Below, in pieces: positions 7,581-16,877 of a stretch of 64,000 bases of DNA. Numbering within the stretch: the first letter of the stretch is position 1; the number at the start of each line of letters is the position of its first letter. The notes beneath the pieces are model-generated. The model was not told where the DNA came from. It made no database searches and was given only the letters and a program-made list of their open reading frames with translations. The stretch is from Dolichospermum planctonicum (GTDB lineage Bacteria > Cyanobacteriota > Cyanobacteriia > Cyanobacteriales > Nostocaceae). The translations under genes and the position numbers were made by a program. The stretch spans positions 62,001 through 126,000 of the forward strand of contig NZ_BJCF01000004.1 in assembly GCF_005402965.1 (NCBI RefSeq), in the 5' to 3' direction.

Positions 7581-9692
7581 TTAACCTACATTAGCAACAT
7601 AAGGACTGGTCAATTTATCCAATTGCTGAAGTAGCAGACTGAGGAATAAACCCACATCTGTTACTACCCCTACAGATTCTATTGAACCACGATCGCTCAA
7701 TTTCGTCACTACAGCCGGGTTAATATCCACACAAACCATCTTCACACCTGCGGGAGTCATATTTCCTACCCCGATGGAATGTAACATGGAAGATAGCATC
7801 AAAATCATATCTGCACCTTGGATAATTTGCGAATATTCCTGTTGTGCTAAGATCAAGTTCATTTGGGTATCGGGTAAAGGTCCATCATCACGAATTGAAC
7901 CAGCGAGGGAGAAGGGAATATTATTTTTCACACATTCATACATCACCCCACTGCTAACTGCTCCTGCTTCTACAGCTTTAGCAATGCTACCAAACCTGCG
8001 GACAGTGTTAATTACCTTGAGATGATGTCTATGTCCACCGCGTACCGCTACACCGCGCTTCATATCCACACCCAGGGAAGTACCCAAGATATTTTGTTCC
8101 ATATCATGAACAGCGATCGCATTTCCGCCCAAAAGACCTTGAACGTAACCTTCTCGAATCAGTCGTGACAGATGTTCACCACCACCAGTGTGAATGACCA
8201 CAGGACCAGCAGTGACAACTACTTTACCACCACTATCCTTAATTTTACGTAATTCCCAAGCCACTTGTTCCACAACTAATTCTACTCGTCTTTCGCTGGA
8301 AACACCGGAGGACATGAAGCTAAATTCTTGGGAATTGCGTTGTTCTCGTGATTCGGCTTTACGGATAGTGCGGATACCCAAGACATCAACTACTACCTGT
8401 TCACCAATTTCTAAATCCCGCAATAGTTTACATTTTGCTACTATACCATTACTCGTTTGAGAAATAGCGATCGCTCCATCCATGCGTTGATTTTCCACTT
8501 TCAGCCATTGTCCATTTACCCGAACTTCAGTAGGATAAATCGTGCTGACATAGAAATCATCAGGGGCTACACCCGCTTGTAAAACTGGTTCTAATTTAGA
8601 ATCTCGTTCATCTTGGGGTAAATCAACTGCGCCCAAATCAATCAATTGAGATATAATCTCTTCCATGACATCATGGGATGGTGCAGATACCCTGACCTCA
8701 GCAGCGGAAGTGCTTTGACGTTGTTCTCCCAAGTTGAATTTCAGAACTTGGAAACTTCCCCCCATTTCCACAATTAGATCTAAAGCGCGGTTAATTAACC
8801 CTGCATCTAGTAAATGCCCTTCCATGCGAACCACACGACTTTCTACAGATACATTAGCGTGTAGTTCTTCTCTCACAGGTTCTGTAACCCGCAAGGTCAA
8901 GCATTTAGCAGCACCACCAGCCTTGAGAAATTCCGTCAAAGGAGTTTCAATAACTTGAAAACCAACCTCTGCTAACCGTGATTTTAAACCATCACTGGCT
9001 TTGTTCATAATCACGATACTATCAACATTCACCGCATTACAAGCAAAGTTAACAGCATCAGCTTCCATAATAGCGATGCGCTTTTCTGGTGCGACGCGCA
9101 TTTCAATAACGCGGTTAGAATAGGAATCGAAAGCACCGGGATAATACAGCAAATAACCATTTGCTAAAGGACAAAAACAGGTATCAAGGTGGTAAAAACG
9201 CTCATCCATTAAGCGCAGAGAAATCACCTCAATATCCAACCATTTAGCCAGGAAGGGGTGAGAATCCAATTCTGAGCGAAAACCATATCCAGCCCATAAC
9301 CAACGCCCTTCCCGGTCTAAAAGCGCGTCTCCAGCACCTTCAAAGGGGAGGTCTTTGGGTAGAGTGTAAACATTAAAACCATTTTCTGCAAACCACTGTT
9401 GAAAATACGGTTCTTCTCCTTGACGTTCCTTATGTAAAAAGCGGCTGAGAACGACATTTTCACCCAGAACCAAACCCGCATTGGCACTGAATACCATATC
9501 AGGCCAGCCTTTTTCGGGAGCGACCAAATCAACAATGGCATGATCTTTAATGACATTGTATAATTTATTCCATTGTTCTACTGCGCGATCGCGTGAAGAC
9601 TTATGAATATTACCTTCCATCCAAGGATTAATCACATAATCCACATCATAATGGTCGGGAGCGCACATCAAAAAACGAATTTGGGAAACCAT
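7581..9692 (-). CDS. agrE: AgrE/ArgZ arginine dihydrolase, bifunctional, with C-terminal LOR/SDH-type domain
   Basis: The 703-residue protein has an N-terminal guanidine-modifying-enzyme domain (about 1-275) and a C-terminal TIGR00300 domain (about 285-700). The catalytic histidine and cysteine fall where established ArgZ residues lie: H168 in RFYHLD and C264 in GGAAKCLTL. N-terminal chemistry: arginine to ornithine, CO2 and two ammonia. In Anabaena AgrE the C-terminal domain makes proline from ornithine. This lets diazotrophic cells mobilise cyanophycin-derived arginine. It stands alone with a 324-nt upstream gap. Confidence 0.92.
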   Translation of the reverse strand: MVSQIRFLMCAPDHYDVDYVINPWMEGNIHKSSRDRAVEQWNKLYNVIKDHAIVDLVAPEKGWPDMVFSANAGLVLGENVVLSRFLHKERQGEEPYFQQWFAENGFNVYTLPKDLPFEGAGDALLDREGRWLWAGYGFRSELDSHPFLAKWLDIEVISLRLMDERFYHLDTCFCPLANGYLLYYPGAFDSYSNRVIEMRVAPEKRIAIMEADAVNFACNAVNVDSIVIMNKASDGLKSRLAEVGFQVIETPLTEFLKAGGAAKCLTLRVTEPVREELHANVSVESRVVRMEGHLLDAGLINRALDLIVEMGGSFQVLKFNLGEQRQSTSAAEVRVSAPSHDVMEEIISQLIDLGAVDLPQDERDSKLEPVLQAGVAPDDFYVSTIYPTEVRVNGQWLKVENQRMDGAIAISQTSNGIVAKCKLLRDLEIGEQVVVDVLGIRTIRKAESREQRNSQEFSFMSSGVSSERRVELVVEQVAWELRKIKDSGGKVVVTAGPVVIHTGGGEHLSRLIREGYVQGLLGGNAIAVHDMEQNILGTSLGVDMKRGVAVRGGHRHHLKVINTVRRFGSIAKAVEAGAVSSGVMYECVKNNIPFSLAGSIRDDGPLPDTQMNLILAQQEYSQIIQGADMILMLSSMLHSIGVGNMTPAGVKMVCVDINPAVVTKLSDRGSIESVGVVTDVGLFLSLLLQQLDKLTSPYVANVG

Positions 9693-10016
9693 AAAAATTT
9701 TACGAACTTCTAAAATGCTACTAATGTCTTCTGGATACAGAGTTTTGGTGTTACAAGTCTGTCAAATCTGCTACTTAATCGCTACCTTGTGTTCTTGGTA
9801 GGCTTCACAAGGATATCGTTATTATTCTATAACTGCTAGGGACAATATGAGAAAATAAAGTAAAAATGTCTTATTGGGGATGTTATAGTGTGGCTAATAA
9901 CCCTTTAGGGAAAAGCATATTGAAGTTAGAGATAAAATGAAATAGCATATTCTTATATACTTTACTAGTAAACAGCATCCTTAATAGGATTTTCTATATT
10001 GGAATATAGGCGAAAA
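9693..10016. other. Divergent intergenic region between agrE and the ATPase gene
   Basis: These 324 nt hold the promoters of the two divergent genes. I see AT-rich stretches but no confident NtcA site (GTA-N8-TAC), hairpin terminator or conserved RNA. No gene is supported. Confidence 0.6.
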
Positions 10017-11471
10017 ATGAAAATCAAATTCTCAAATTTAGGTTCTCTTGAAGAAACAGAGTTAGATTTGCGTCCTCTGACAGTAATTATTGGACCAAAT
10101 AACTCAGGTAAAACTTATATTGCTTATTCTACCTATGGTTTGTGGCAACGTACTGGTAGAACCGTATATCCCCAATATGTATTTAATAATTTAAAACTTA
10201 ATCAGCAAGGAGAAGGTATTTGGTCATTGACAATAGATAATGATCTACTTGATTTATTTATAAAAGATGCGGAAGAAACAGCAAAAAATTTTCAAGGAAG
10301 TGCTTTAGAATCATTTTTTCAAGATTCAAGTCGTAAACTTTTTGCAAGAACATCATTTGCAATGATGATTGAAAGACAAGAAGTAGAAACTGCGATCAAT
10401 CAATTAATTCAGCGAGGTACTATCCCTTTGACAGATGAAACTTCCTTGAGAATTACAAGAGAAGATAATGTTTTGTTTTTTAAAATGGAAATAGAAAATG
10501 AGGAAATAAATAAAAGTATAACGTTAAAATTTAGAGAGATGCTAAACCACTTTAGCGATCATCCTGATTTAGTATTTATATTGAGTGTTAAGCAAGTGCT
10601 TTTTTCTAATGTTTTTCCTTTTCCTGCTGAAAGAAATGCGTTTATAAATATATATAAAATACTTGAGACGAAAAGATATCGAATACTGAAACAAAAAGAA
10701 AGAGAGTTATGGCTTGCAACTAATCAAGAAGGTTTTGACTTAATTAAACAGTCAAAAGATATTCGTTATCCACAACCTGTAGAAGATTTTTTAGATTTTT
10801 TATCTGATATAAACCTTGAAGATGAAGAAGAAATAGATAAAATATATTCAACAAGTAGTAAAAATGAATTTCAGAAGTTAGCAGATGTAATTGAAAACCA
10901 ACTACAAAATAAAAACCAAACCATCTTAAAGTCTACTCCACTAGGTGGAAAAGAAATAAAAGTTTTAGTTAAGACGGACTTAGAAATTGATCTATATAAT
11001 GCTTCTTCTTCCATTAAACAACTTGCACCATTGCTTTTATATTTAAGATTTCGTGCAAGTAAAGGTGATTTTCTGGTAATAGATGAACCAGAGATGAACT
11101 TACACCCAGAATCACAAGCCAAGCTGCTGGAATCATTATCTATCCTTGTTAATCTTGGTGTGAGAATTTTACTCACAACCCATAGTCCTTATGTTATGGC
11201 ACATTTGAATAATTTAGTTAATGGTAATCATGAAAATCCTGAAATATTAAAACGTCAATCTTCATCTTTATATCTTCAAGATGAAAGAGCATTTTTACCT
11301 ATAGATAAAGTTAGCGCGTATGAAATGAAAGATAATAAATTAGTTTCATTAAATGATCCAGATTATGGCATTAGATGGGATACTTTAAGTGATGTTGCTG
11401 TAGATATTCAACAAAAGTTTTTTGAAATTTATCAAGCAGGACAAGAAAAAGCAGATGAAACAGAAGAATAA
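10017..11471 (+). CDS. AAA/ABC-type ATPase (OLD-like, no TOPRIM), first gene of a two-gene module
   Basis: The ATG at 10017 is preferred over an in-frame TTG 18 nt upstream because the N-terminal beta strand MKIKFSNLGSLEETELDL follows directly. Motifs include Walker A GPNNSGKT near residue 30, a signature-like SSSIKQLAPLL, Walker B LVIDEPEMNLHPES and a histidine switch LLTTHSPYV. The middle is helical and low in GC. Such SMC/OLD-like ATPases often power nucleases in anti-phage systems (for example Gabija, Septu). No TOPRIM nuclease domain is present, but the next gene, overlapping by 17 nt, has a nuclease-like motif. Confidence 0.85.
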   Translation: MKIKFSNLGSLEETELDLRPLTVIIGPNNSGKTYIAYSTYGLWQRTGRTVYPQYVFNNLKLNQQGEGIWSLTIDNDLLDLFIKDAEETAKNFQGSALESFFQDSSRKLFARTSFAMMIERQEVETAINQLIQRGTIPLTDETSLRITREDNVLFFKMEIENEEINKSITLKFREMLNHFSDHPDLVFILSVKQVLFSNVFPFPAERNAFINIYKILETKRYRILKQKERELWLATNQEGFDLIKQSKDIRYPQPVEDFLDFLSDINLEDEEEIDKIYSTSSKNEFQKLADVIENQLQNKNQTILKSTPLGGKEIKVLVKTDLEIDLYNASSSIKQLAPLLLYLRFRASKGDFLVIDEPEMNLHPESQAKLLESLSILVNLGVRILLTTHSPYVMAHLNNLVNGNHENPEILKRQSSSLYLQDERAFLPIDKVSAYEMKDNKLVSLNDPDYGIRWDTLSDVAVDIQQKFFEIYQAGQEKADETEE

Positions 11472-12339
11472 TTCTAATCTTCAGGATAAAAAAGATAAAC
11501 TTGACTGGCAAAATTTTAACTTTTTAGAAAATCTGCTAGTGTTCTGTACAGTACCAGGAAGAATTGTTCCTAAAGAAAGTGGAGTACATTTTAGAATAAC
11601 GTTAGATTCTCAAAATAAATCTCTATGTATTTTATTTGAAATAGATAGAAAAAATGATCCTCTGATCAAGAATCAAGCATTAAAGCGTCCAGATTATATG
11701 TCTCTTTATATTGATTCTAATTCTTGTATTTGTACTATTATTGAAATGAAAGGAAAGAATCACAACTCCTTAGAAAATGGAATTGAACAAATTTTACAAT
11801 TGAAAGAAATTTTACAAAATGAAATATCTGATCATTTACCAACTAAATTCAAAATTAAATGTCAAGGAATTTTATTAACTCCCTACAATTCACAAATTCC
11901 ATTTAAAAAAATAGCGGAGTTAGCTGCAAATGGTTTTATTATTTTACCTATTCAATATGATCATAAAGCTGAATTATATCCTTATGTTTCCAAGCTAAAT
12001 AAGATAACAGATAAATATAATCATCAAGAAATTACTGAATCAATGGCTTTATTGATTGAAGAGATTTTAACAAAAAAAGCATTACCAAAACGTATAGAAG
12101 ATGACTATTATTCCAGAAATTTTGTAATTAAGAGGGATAGAAAAGGGATTTATATTAATTATTTATTACCAGATGAAACAGATTATATAACTTTATTATC
12201 GAATACGAAATTTACCGAAGTTAATATAGAAGAAAATGAATATCAGCAAAAGATCAAAGATGAATTAGAATTACTTAATCTGATAAATAGATTAGCAATA
12301 AAGTTTTCAAATAGGCAAATATTAGAGTCTAATAACTAA
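11455..12339 (+). CDS. Unknown protein with a PD-(D/E)XK-like motif, partner of the ATPase
   Basis: The start ATG at 11455 lies inside the end of the ATPase gene (17-nt overlap), giving 294 residues. I do not recognise the family. A textbook PD-(D/E)XK arrangement is visible: PD at residues 79-80, a strand, then E97-M-K99 in CTIIEMKGK, followed by a helix (ENGIEQILQLKEIL). This suggests a Mg2+-dependent nuclease. The rest is lysine- and isoleucine-rich and very AT-rich, unlike the housekeeping neighbours, in keeping with horizontal spread. Functional assignment is inference. Confidence 0.7.
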   Translation: MKQKNNSNLQDKKDKLDWQNFNFLENLLVFCTVPGRIVPKESGVHFRITLDSQNKSLCILFEIDRKNDPLIKNQALKRPDYMSLYIDSNSCICTIIEMKGKNHNSLENGIEQILQLKEILQNEISDHLPTKFKIKCQGILLTPYNSQIPFKKIAELAANGFIILPIQYDHKAELYPYVSKLNKITDKYNHQEITESMALLIEEILTKKALPKRIEDDYYSRNFVIKRDRKGIYINYLLPDETDYITLLSNTKFTEVNIEENEYQQKIKDELELLNLINRLAIKFSNRQILESNN

Positions 12340-12368
12340 CTTATCTATTAGACAATCAAATAAGTAAC

Positions 12369-12395
12369 GGTGGGTTACGCAGTGGCTAACCCACC
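12369..12395. terminator. Hairpin between convergent genes
   Basis: GGTGGGTTA and TAACCCACC form a perfect 9-bp stem around a 9-nt loop, between the nuclease-like gene (ends 12339) and the convergent peroxiredoxin gene (ends 12430). No strong T tract follows, so it may be a REP-type hairpin rather than a classical terminator. Confidence 0.5.
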
Positions 12396-12429
12396 CTACA
12401 ATAGAAAGAATATTTGCTGTTATGAAAAC

Positions 12430-13068
12430 TTACTTGTTAGGTTGAGGAGTCATCCGCAAATAAGGTTTAATTTCTTGATAGCCTTTGGGAAACTTTTCCT
12501 TGAGGACTTCAGGATCTTTCAAAGATGGTACAATCACTACATCTTCACCATCTTTCCAGTCTGCGGGGGTAGCAACACTGTAATTATCAGTTAATTGCAA
12601 AGAATCAATGACGCGCAAAATTTCATCAAAATTGCGTCCCGTGCTGGGAGGATAAGTAAAAGAAAGACGGAGTTTTTTATTGTTATCAATCACAAACACA
12701 GAACGGACTGTAACAGTAGCCGCTGCGTTAGGGTGAATCATATCATAAAGTTCGGAAACTTTACGATCTGGGTCTGCCAAAATTGGGTAATTCAGGGTGG
12801 TGCTTTGGGTTTCTTCAATATCTCCCACCCAACCATTGTGAGATTCTACATCATCAACGCTCAACGCGATCGCTTTCACGTTGCGTTTGTCAAATTCTGG
12901 TTTGAGTTTCGCAACAGTTCCTAGTTCGGTGGTGCAAACTGGTGTAAAATCAGCAGGATGAGAAAATAGCACTACCCAACTATCACCAGCCCACGCGTAA
13001 AAGTCAATTTCCCCATGGGTAGAGGCTTGAGTAAAGTTAGGTACTGTATCACCAAGACGAAGAGTCAT
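12430..13068 (-). CDS. 1-Cys peroxiredoxin (Prx6 type)
   Basis: The 212-residue protein has the peroxidatic cysteine C45 in FTPVCTTELG and the long C-terminal extension typical of Prx6-type enzymes (PADWKDGEDVVIVPSLKD). There is no second conserved resolving cysteine. It reduces hydrogen and organic peroxides in the cytoplasm. Cyanobacterial 1-Cys Prx usually responds to oxidative stress. It is monocistronic, with a 125-nt gap to glmM. Confidence 0.93.
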   Translation of the reverse strand: MTLRLGDTVPNFTQASTHGEIDFYAWAGDSWVVLFSHPADFTPVCTTELGTVAKLKPEFDKRNVKAIALSVDDVESHNGWVGDIEETQSTTLNYPILADPDRKVSELYDMIHPNAAATVTVRSVFVIDNNKKLRLSFTYPPSTGRNFDEILRVIDSLQLTDNYSVATPADWKDGEDVVIVPSLKDPEVLKEKFPKGYQEIKPYLRMTPQPNK

Positions 13069-13193
13069 AGAAGATTCCCTGTGTTCTCAAAAGATATCTA
13101 AATTATACCGTGACAGTATAACACAAAAGACCGATTATCCTATCGGTATGTCGTGGTTTGTAACAAAATTTTAAGTTTGTTGTTTCTGAACTT

Positions 13194-14642
13194 TTAAGCC
13201 AGGTGTTGTTGGACTTGGGAAACTAATTCATTTGTCCAATGGTTAACAAGTTCAGCATTAGCGGCTTCTACCATGACTCTAATTACGGGTTCGGTCCCAG
13301 AGGCACGGACGAGGACTCTACCATTATCACCCATGGCGGCTTCGGCTTTTGCGATCGCTTGTTGTACGGGTTGACAATTTTCCCATCCTAGTCGCCGTTC
13401 ACGATCTAATACTCGCACATTTCGTAATATTTGGGGATAGGTTTGGAAACTTTGATCTACCATTTCTGCTAAGGACTTATTCGCTTCTTTCACCACCGCT
13501 GCAATATGTAGCGCTGTTAATAAGCCATCTCCAGTCATAGCATAATGACTACAAACAATGTGACCTGATTGTTCTCCTCCTAACATTCCTCCAGTTTTCC
13601 GCATTTCCGCTTGAACGTATTGATCACCTACTGCGGTGCGAATTAATTTACCCCCTATCTGTTGCCAAGCTCTTTCAAAGCCCAAATTGGCCATGACCGT
13701 GGAAATTATCAGGTTATCTGGTAGTTGTTGCTTTTGTTGTAAATGACGACCCCAAAGGTAAAGAATATAATCACCATTCACTGATCTGCCCGTATTATCC
13801 ACAGCGAGAACACGATCTGCATCGCCGTCAAAGGCAAAGCCTAAATCCGCTTGATGGACTTTAACAGCGGCTTGGAGAATATCTAGGTGAGTAGAACCAC
13901 AATTAACATTAATGCGATCGCCATTTGCTTCATTATGTAAACAAATTACCTCCGCACCCATTTCCGTAAATACCGCTGGTGCTAAACCTACCGCCGCCCC
14001 CCAAGCTAAATCTAAAACAATCTTCATCCCTTGCAGATTCGGTCCCGACTGTAAAGGTGCTTGTATAGCTTGACTATAATCCTTGATTAACTCCGCACGG
14101 TAATAATGTCTACCGCAATTATTTATACTAAAATCCAGGGATAATTTACCACGTAATCCCGCCTCAATTTCCATTTGTACGGCTTGGGGTAACTTACCAC
14201 CATCTGCATTAAATATTTTAATTCCATTGTCTTCTGGTGGATTGTGGCTGGCGGAAATCATGATTCCACCAATGGCGTTAGTGGTGCTGGCCAGATAAGC
14301 TACACAAGGGGTAGGACATAATCCCAAATACCACACTTCTAACCCTGCTGCGGTTAAGCCAGCACTCAAGGCCATGGCTAACATATCACTAGAGTTACGG
14401 GAATCTTGTCCCAGAATAATCGGTCCTGGATAGGTAGCATGACTACTTAAAACCATACCCGCCCAAAAACCCACTTGTAAGGCTAAGGGCGCGTTTAGCA
14501 GTTCTCCCACTTGACCACGAATACCGTCTGTACCGAATAAAGCATTAGCTGGTAACGGTATGGAATTTAACATCCAACTATTTTCTACCTTTGTCACCAA
14601 TTCGGAAATACAGCCTTGAGTCTGAACCATTGATGAAACCAT
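13194..14642 (-). CDS. glmM: Phosphoglucosamine mutase GlmM
   Basis: The 482-residue protein has the phosphoserine loop [12 protein letters not shown], the metal loop DGDADR and the sugar-binding EQSGH loop ([12 protein letters not shown]). The phosphate-binding [11 protein letters not shown] lies near the C terminus. It converts glucosamine-6-phosphate to glucosamine-1-phosphate for peptidoglycan precursors. The annotated ATG at 14642 adds a poorly conserved N-terminal tail; the internal ATG that yields [20 protein letters not shown] is an alternative start. Confidence 0.93.
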   Translation of the reverse strand: MVSSMVQTQGCISELVTKVENSWMLNSIPLPANALFGTDGIRGQVGELLNAPLALQVGFWAGMVLSSHATYPGPIILGQDSRNSSDMLAMALSAGLTAAGLEVWYLGLCPTPCVAYLASTTNAIGGIMISASHNPPEDNGIKIFNADGGKLPQAVQMEIEAGLRGKLSLDFSINNCGRHYYRAELIKDYSQAIQAPLQSGPNLQGMKIVLDLAWGAAVGLAPAVFTEMGAEVICLHNEANGDRINVNCGSTHLDILQAAVKVHQADLGFAFDGDADRVLAVDNTGRSVNGDYILYLWGRHLQQKQQLPDNLIISTVMANLGFERAWQQIGGKLIRTAVGDQYVQAEMRKTGGMLGGEQSGHIVCSHYAMTGDGLLTALHIAAVVKEANKSLAEMVDQSFQTYPQILRNVRVLDRERRLGWENCQPVQQAIAKAEAAMGDNGRVLVRASGTEPVIRVMVEAANAELVNHWTNELVSQVQQHLA

Positions 14643-14852
14643 AAGTTTAAGAACCCCAGATAATTACACAGGAGAATAGCATTTTTTTTGATCATTCTCG
14701 ACCCTGGTGAAACAAGATGTTGTTTCCTTGCTTAATGATTTTTAATATAAATTCTCATCAAATAGTTCTAATCTAACCTTTTAATGGGATTTTTTGACCC
14801 TTATGTTCAGAAAACTCCAGAAGTTAATTTTTTTACAGTTGAGAATTTTAAT

Positions 14853-15569
14853 ATGAGCAGCAATTTAGCAAGCAAATTACGTGTAGGGACAAAGAAAGCA
14901 CATACAATGGCAGAAAATGTGGGTTTTGTCAAGTGTTTTTTGAAAGGAGTTGTGGAAAAAAACTCCTACCGCAAGTTGGTTGCTAACTTTTACTTTATTT
15001 ACTCAGCCATGGAAGAGGAGATGGAAAAACACAAACATCACCCGGTGTTGAGTAAAATTTACTTTCCCCAACTTAACCGCAAGCAGACCCTAGAACAGGA
15101 TTTAACTTACTACTATGGCAAACTTTGGCGGGAACAAATTAAATTGTCCCCTGCGGGTGCGGCCTATGTCAACCGTATTCGGGAAATTTCTGCTACCGAA
15201 CCAGAATTATTAATTGCTCATTCCTATACCCGTTATCTAGGTGATTTATCGGGGGGACAAATTCTCAAAGGTATTGCTCAAACTGCGATGAAATTGGGTG
15301 AAGGGGAAGGGACAGCCTTTTATGAATTTGCAGATATTAGCGACGAGAAAGCATTTAAAGCGGAATATCGGCAAAATTTGGATGCTATGCCCATTGATGA
15401 TACCACAGGCGATCGCATTGTAGAAGAAGCAAATGCCGCCTTTGGTGTGAACATGAAGATGTTCCAAGAATTGGAAGGTAATTTGATTAAAGCCATTGGG
15501 ATCATGGTTTACAACACTTTAACCCGAAAACGGACAAAAGGTAGCACTGAATTGGTAACTGCTGAGTAA
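14853..15569 (+). CDS. ho1: Heme oxygenase (biliverdin-producing)
   Basis: An upstream in-frame ATG exists at 14784, but the ATG at 14853 gives MSSNLASKLRVGTKKAH and 238 residues, the usual cyanobacterial HO1 length. H17 in KKAHTMAE is the expected proximal heme ligand, and YLGDLSGGQILK is the distal-helix glycine motif. HO1 opens heme to biliverdin, feeding phycobilin and phytochrome chromophore synthesis, with ferredoxin as reductant. No bilin reductase is adjacent. Confidence 0.95.
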   Translation: MSSNLASKLRVGTKKAHTMAENVGFVKCFLKGVVEKNSYRKLVANFYFIYSAMEEEMEKHKHHPVLSKIYFPQLNRKQTLEQDLTYYYGKLWREQIKLSPAGAAYVNRIREISATEPELLIAHSYTRYLGDLSGGQILKGIAQTAMKLGEGEGTAFYEFADISDEKAFKAEYRQNLDAMPIDDTTGDRIVEEANAAFGVNMKMFQELEGNLIKAIGIMVYNTLTRKRTKGSTELVTAE

Positions 15570-15591
15570 TGAGTTAAGAAATATTAACTTT

Positions 15592-15630
15592 TCTCAACTC
15601 ATCTCAACTCATCTCAACTCATCTCAACTT
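15592..15630 (+). repeat. Short tandem repeat (10-bp unit)
   Basis: Four near-perfect copies of tctcaactca follow the ho1 stop codon. It is a simple intergenic microsatellite with no visible function. Confidence 0.85.
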
Positions 15631-15640
15631 AAAATAACTG

Positions 15641-15700
15641 GGGGTAATTTCCCTGTGATTGTTTTTATGTGCATGAAAGCAACCAGAGGGAGATTACCCC
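15641..15700. other. Long-loop inverted repeat downstream of ho1
   Basis: The arms GGGGTAATTTCCCT (15641-15654) and AGGGAGATTACCCC (15687-15700) pair with one mismatch around a 32-nt loop. There is no T tract after it. It could be a small palindromic element or an RNA hairpin between ho1 and the next small gene. Confidence 0.6.
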
Positions 15701-15731
15701 AATTTAGAATCATCAAATTCAAGAACAATTT

Positions 15732-15965
15732 GTGAATGGTGAAAAATATTCAGTTACCATCACCGAAGATGGTATTTTTTTAAAAAAAGCTGCTAAATTT
15801 GATTGGAATGAATTAAGGAAAACAAGAGAAGCAGTAAATGATCCTCATCCTTTGACAACAGAAGAGATTTGTGAAATTGTGCGAGAAGTTCGCAGGGAAA
15901 ATAACCAATTAGGAAAGCAAAAGATTTTTTGCACGAATATCAAATTTAGTAAATTAATCTCATAA
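15732..15965 (+). CDS. Small hypothetical protein, possible antitoxin-like
   Basis: The 77-residue product starts at a GTG. The frame is closed by a TAG at 15705 with no ATG after it, so either GTG is used or the 5' end has been lost. The sequence has a beta-rich start (VTITEDGIFLKKAA) and a charged helix (TTEEICEIVREVRREN), like small AbrB/VapB-type antitoxins. No adjacent toxin is present. The 3' end overlaps the convergent HicB-like gene by 6 nt. Confidence 0.45.
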   Translation: MNGEKYSVTITEDGIFLKKAAKFDWNELRKTREAVNDPHPLTTEEICEIVREVRRENNQLGKQKIFCTNIKFSKLIS

Positions 15966-16286
15966 TTCTTGATCTATATTTTGCGCTAAACTCCCATTTT
16001 CTACCAAACCAATAAACTCAGCTAGTGGATCATTTATGATATCTTTTTCACTGGGTAAAGGAATATTATCCCCCGCTTCATAAGCTGTTTCTATCCACAA
16101 TTCCCGCGCTTCATTGATATTTGTCATTGTCTCTGCTAGGGTTTCTCCTTGAGTGAGACATCCGGGTAAGTCTTTGATTTCTGCTACATATCCACCTTGT
16201 TCTACGTCAGGGTAAAGAGTGACGGGATATTGAAGGTTTAAATAGTATTCTAGAGATGGTTTTATCAATTTCATAAATTTGCTCAT
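15960..16286 (-). CDS. HicB-like protein (orphan)
   Basis: The 108-residue protein carries the HicB-type core YPDVEQGGYVAEIKDLPGC followed by LTQGETLAETMTNINEARE, a degraded RNase H-like fold. It has no HicA next to it, in contrast to the pair at 6828-7288. The likely start is the ATG at 16286, or the next one four codons in. It lies 14 nt downstream of xisI on the same strand, suggesting co-transcription. Confidence 0.8.
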   Translation of the reverse strand: MSKFMKLIKPSLEYYLNLQYPVTLYPDVEQGGYVAEIKDLPGCLTQGETLAETMTNINEARELWIETAYEAGDNIPLPSEKDIINDPLAEFIGLVENGSLAQNIDQEL

Positions 16287-16300
16287 AAAAAAATGAACTA

Positions 16301-16639
16301 TTAACTAACAGCAAAGTTTGTATATGGTCTGATTTGAGGATGACGAAAACCAAGTACAATATCCTGTGTAGGAACACCTGCTGCTATAAAATCATTAGCA
16401 ATACCTTCTTCTGTATCATCATATTGAATCCAAATTTTATGATCAATCAAATCTACATGAATTGGTGTGGTATGTAGATATTGATCATCGTTCCAACCAA
16501 TATCTAAAACTAGATAACGTTCATGTTCATCATCAAATAAAACTTGGGAGTTATAACCATCAGGTATAGAAGCGCGATATTCGGCGGTTTCTGTTAATAT
16601 GCTTTTGATGATTTCTTGATATTTTAATTTGGTATCCAT
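16301..16639 (-). CDS. xisI: XisI-like protein (orphan, no XisH)
   Basis: The 112-residue protein matches the XisI family: KIWIQYDDTEEGIANDF followed by AAGVPTQDIVLGFRHPQIR and a C-terminal RPYTNFAVS. XisI is named from the Anabaena fdxN-element excision controlling factors and normally pairs with XisH, a PD-(D/E)XK-like protein. Here no xisH precedes it; a HicB-like gene follows. Two complete xisHI pairs occur at 20466-21205 and 27686-28422. Whether it controls excision of anything here is unknown. Confidence 0.88.
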   Translation of the reverse strand: MDTKLKYQEIIKSILTETAEYRASIPDGYNSQVLFDDEHERYLVLDIGWNDDQYLHTTPIHVDLIDHKIWIQYDDTEEGIANDFIAAGVPTQDIVLGFRHPQIRPYTNFAVS

Positions 16640-16877
16640 TGTACTATCTCCTCATTTTTATCATCAAATACAATCAGTTCTTGACATTATAAACCTATTC
16701 TATATTAGTGGTTCTGGGAACTGATACAAGATTTTATGAAAACAGACTGAATAATAGTTTAGCTATTGGTTGGCAGAAATTAATTTTTTAAGGGTAAATT
16801 TTAACCAGCTTAGTTTTATCTTCATGAAATTAGGTTAAAATCCGAATATTGGCAATTTTAGGTATAAAAACTAGATT

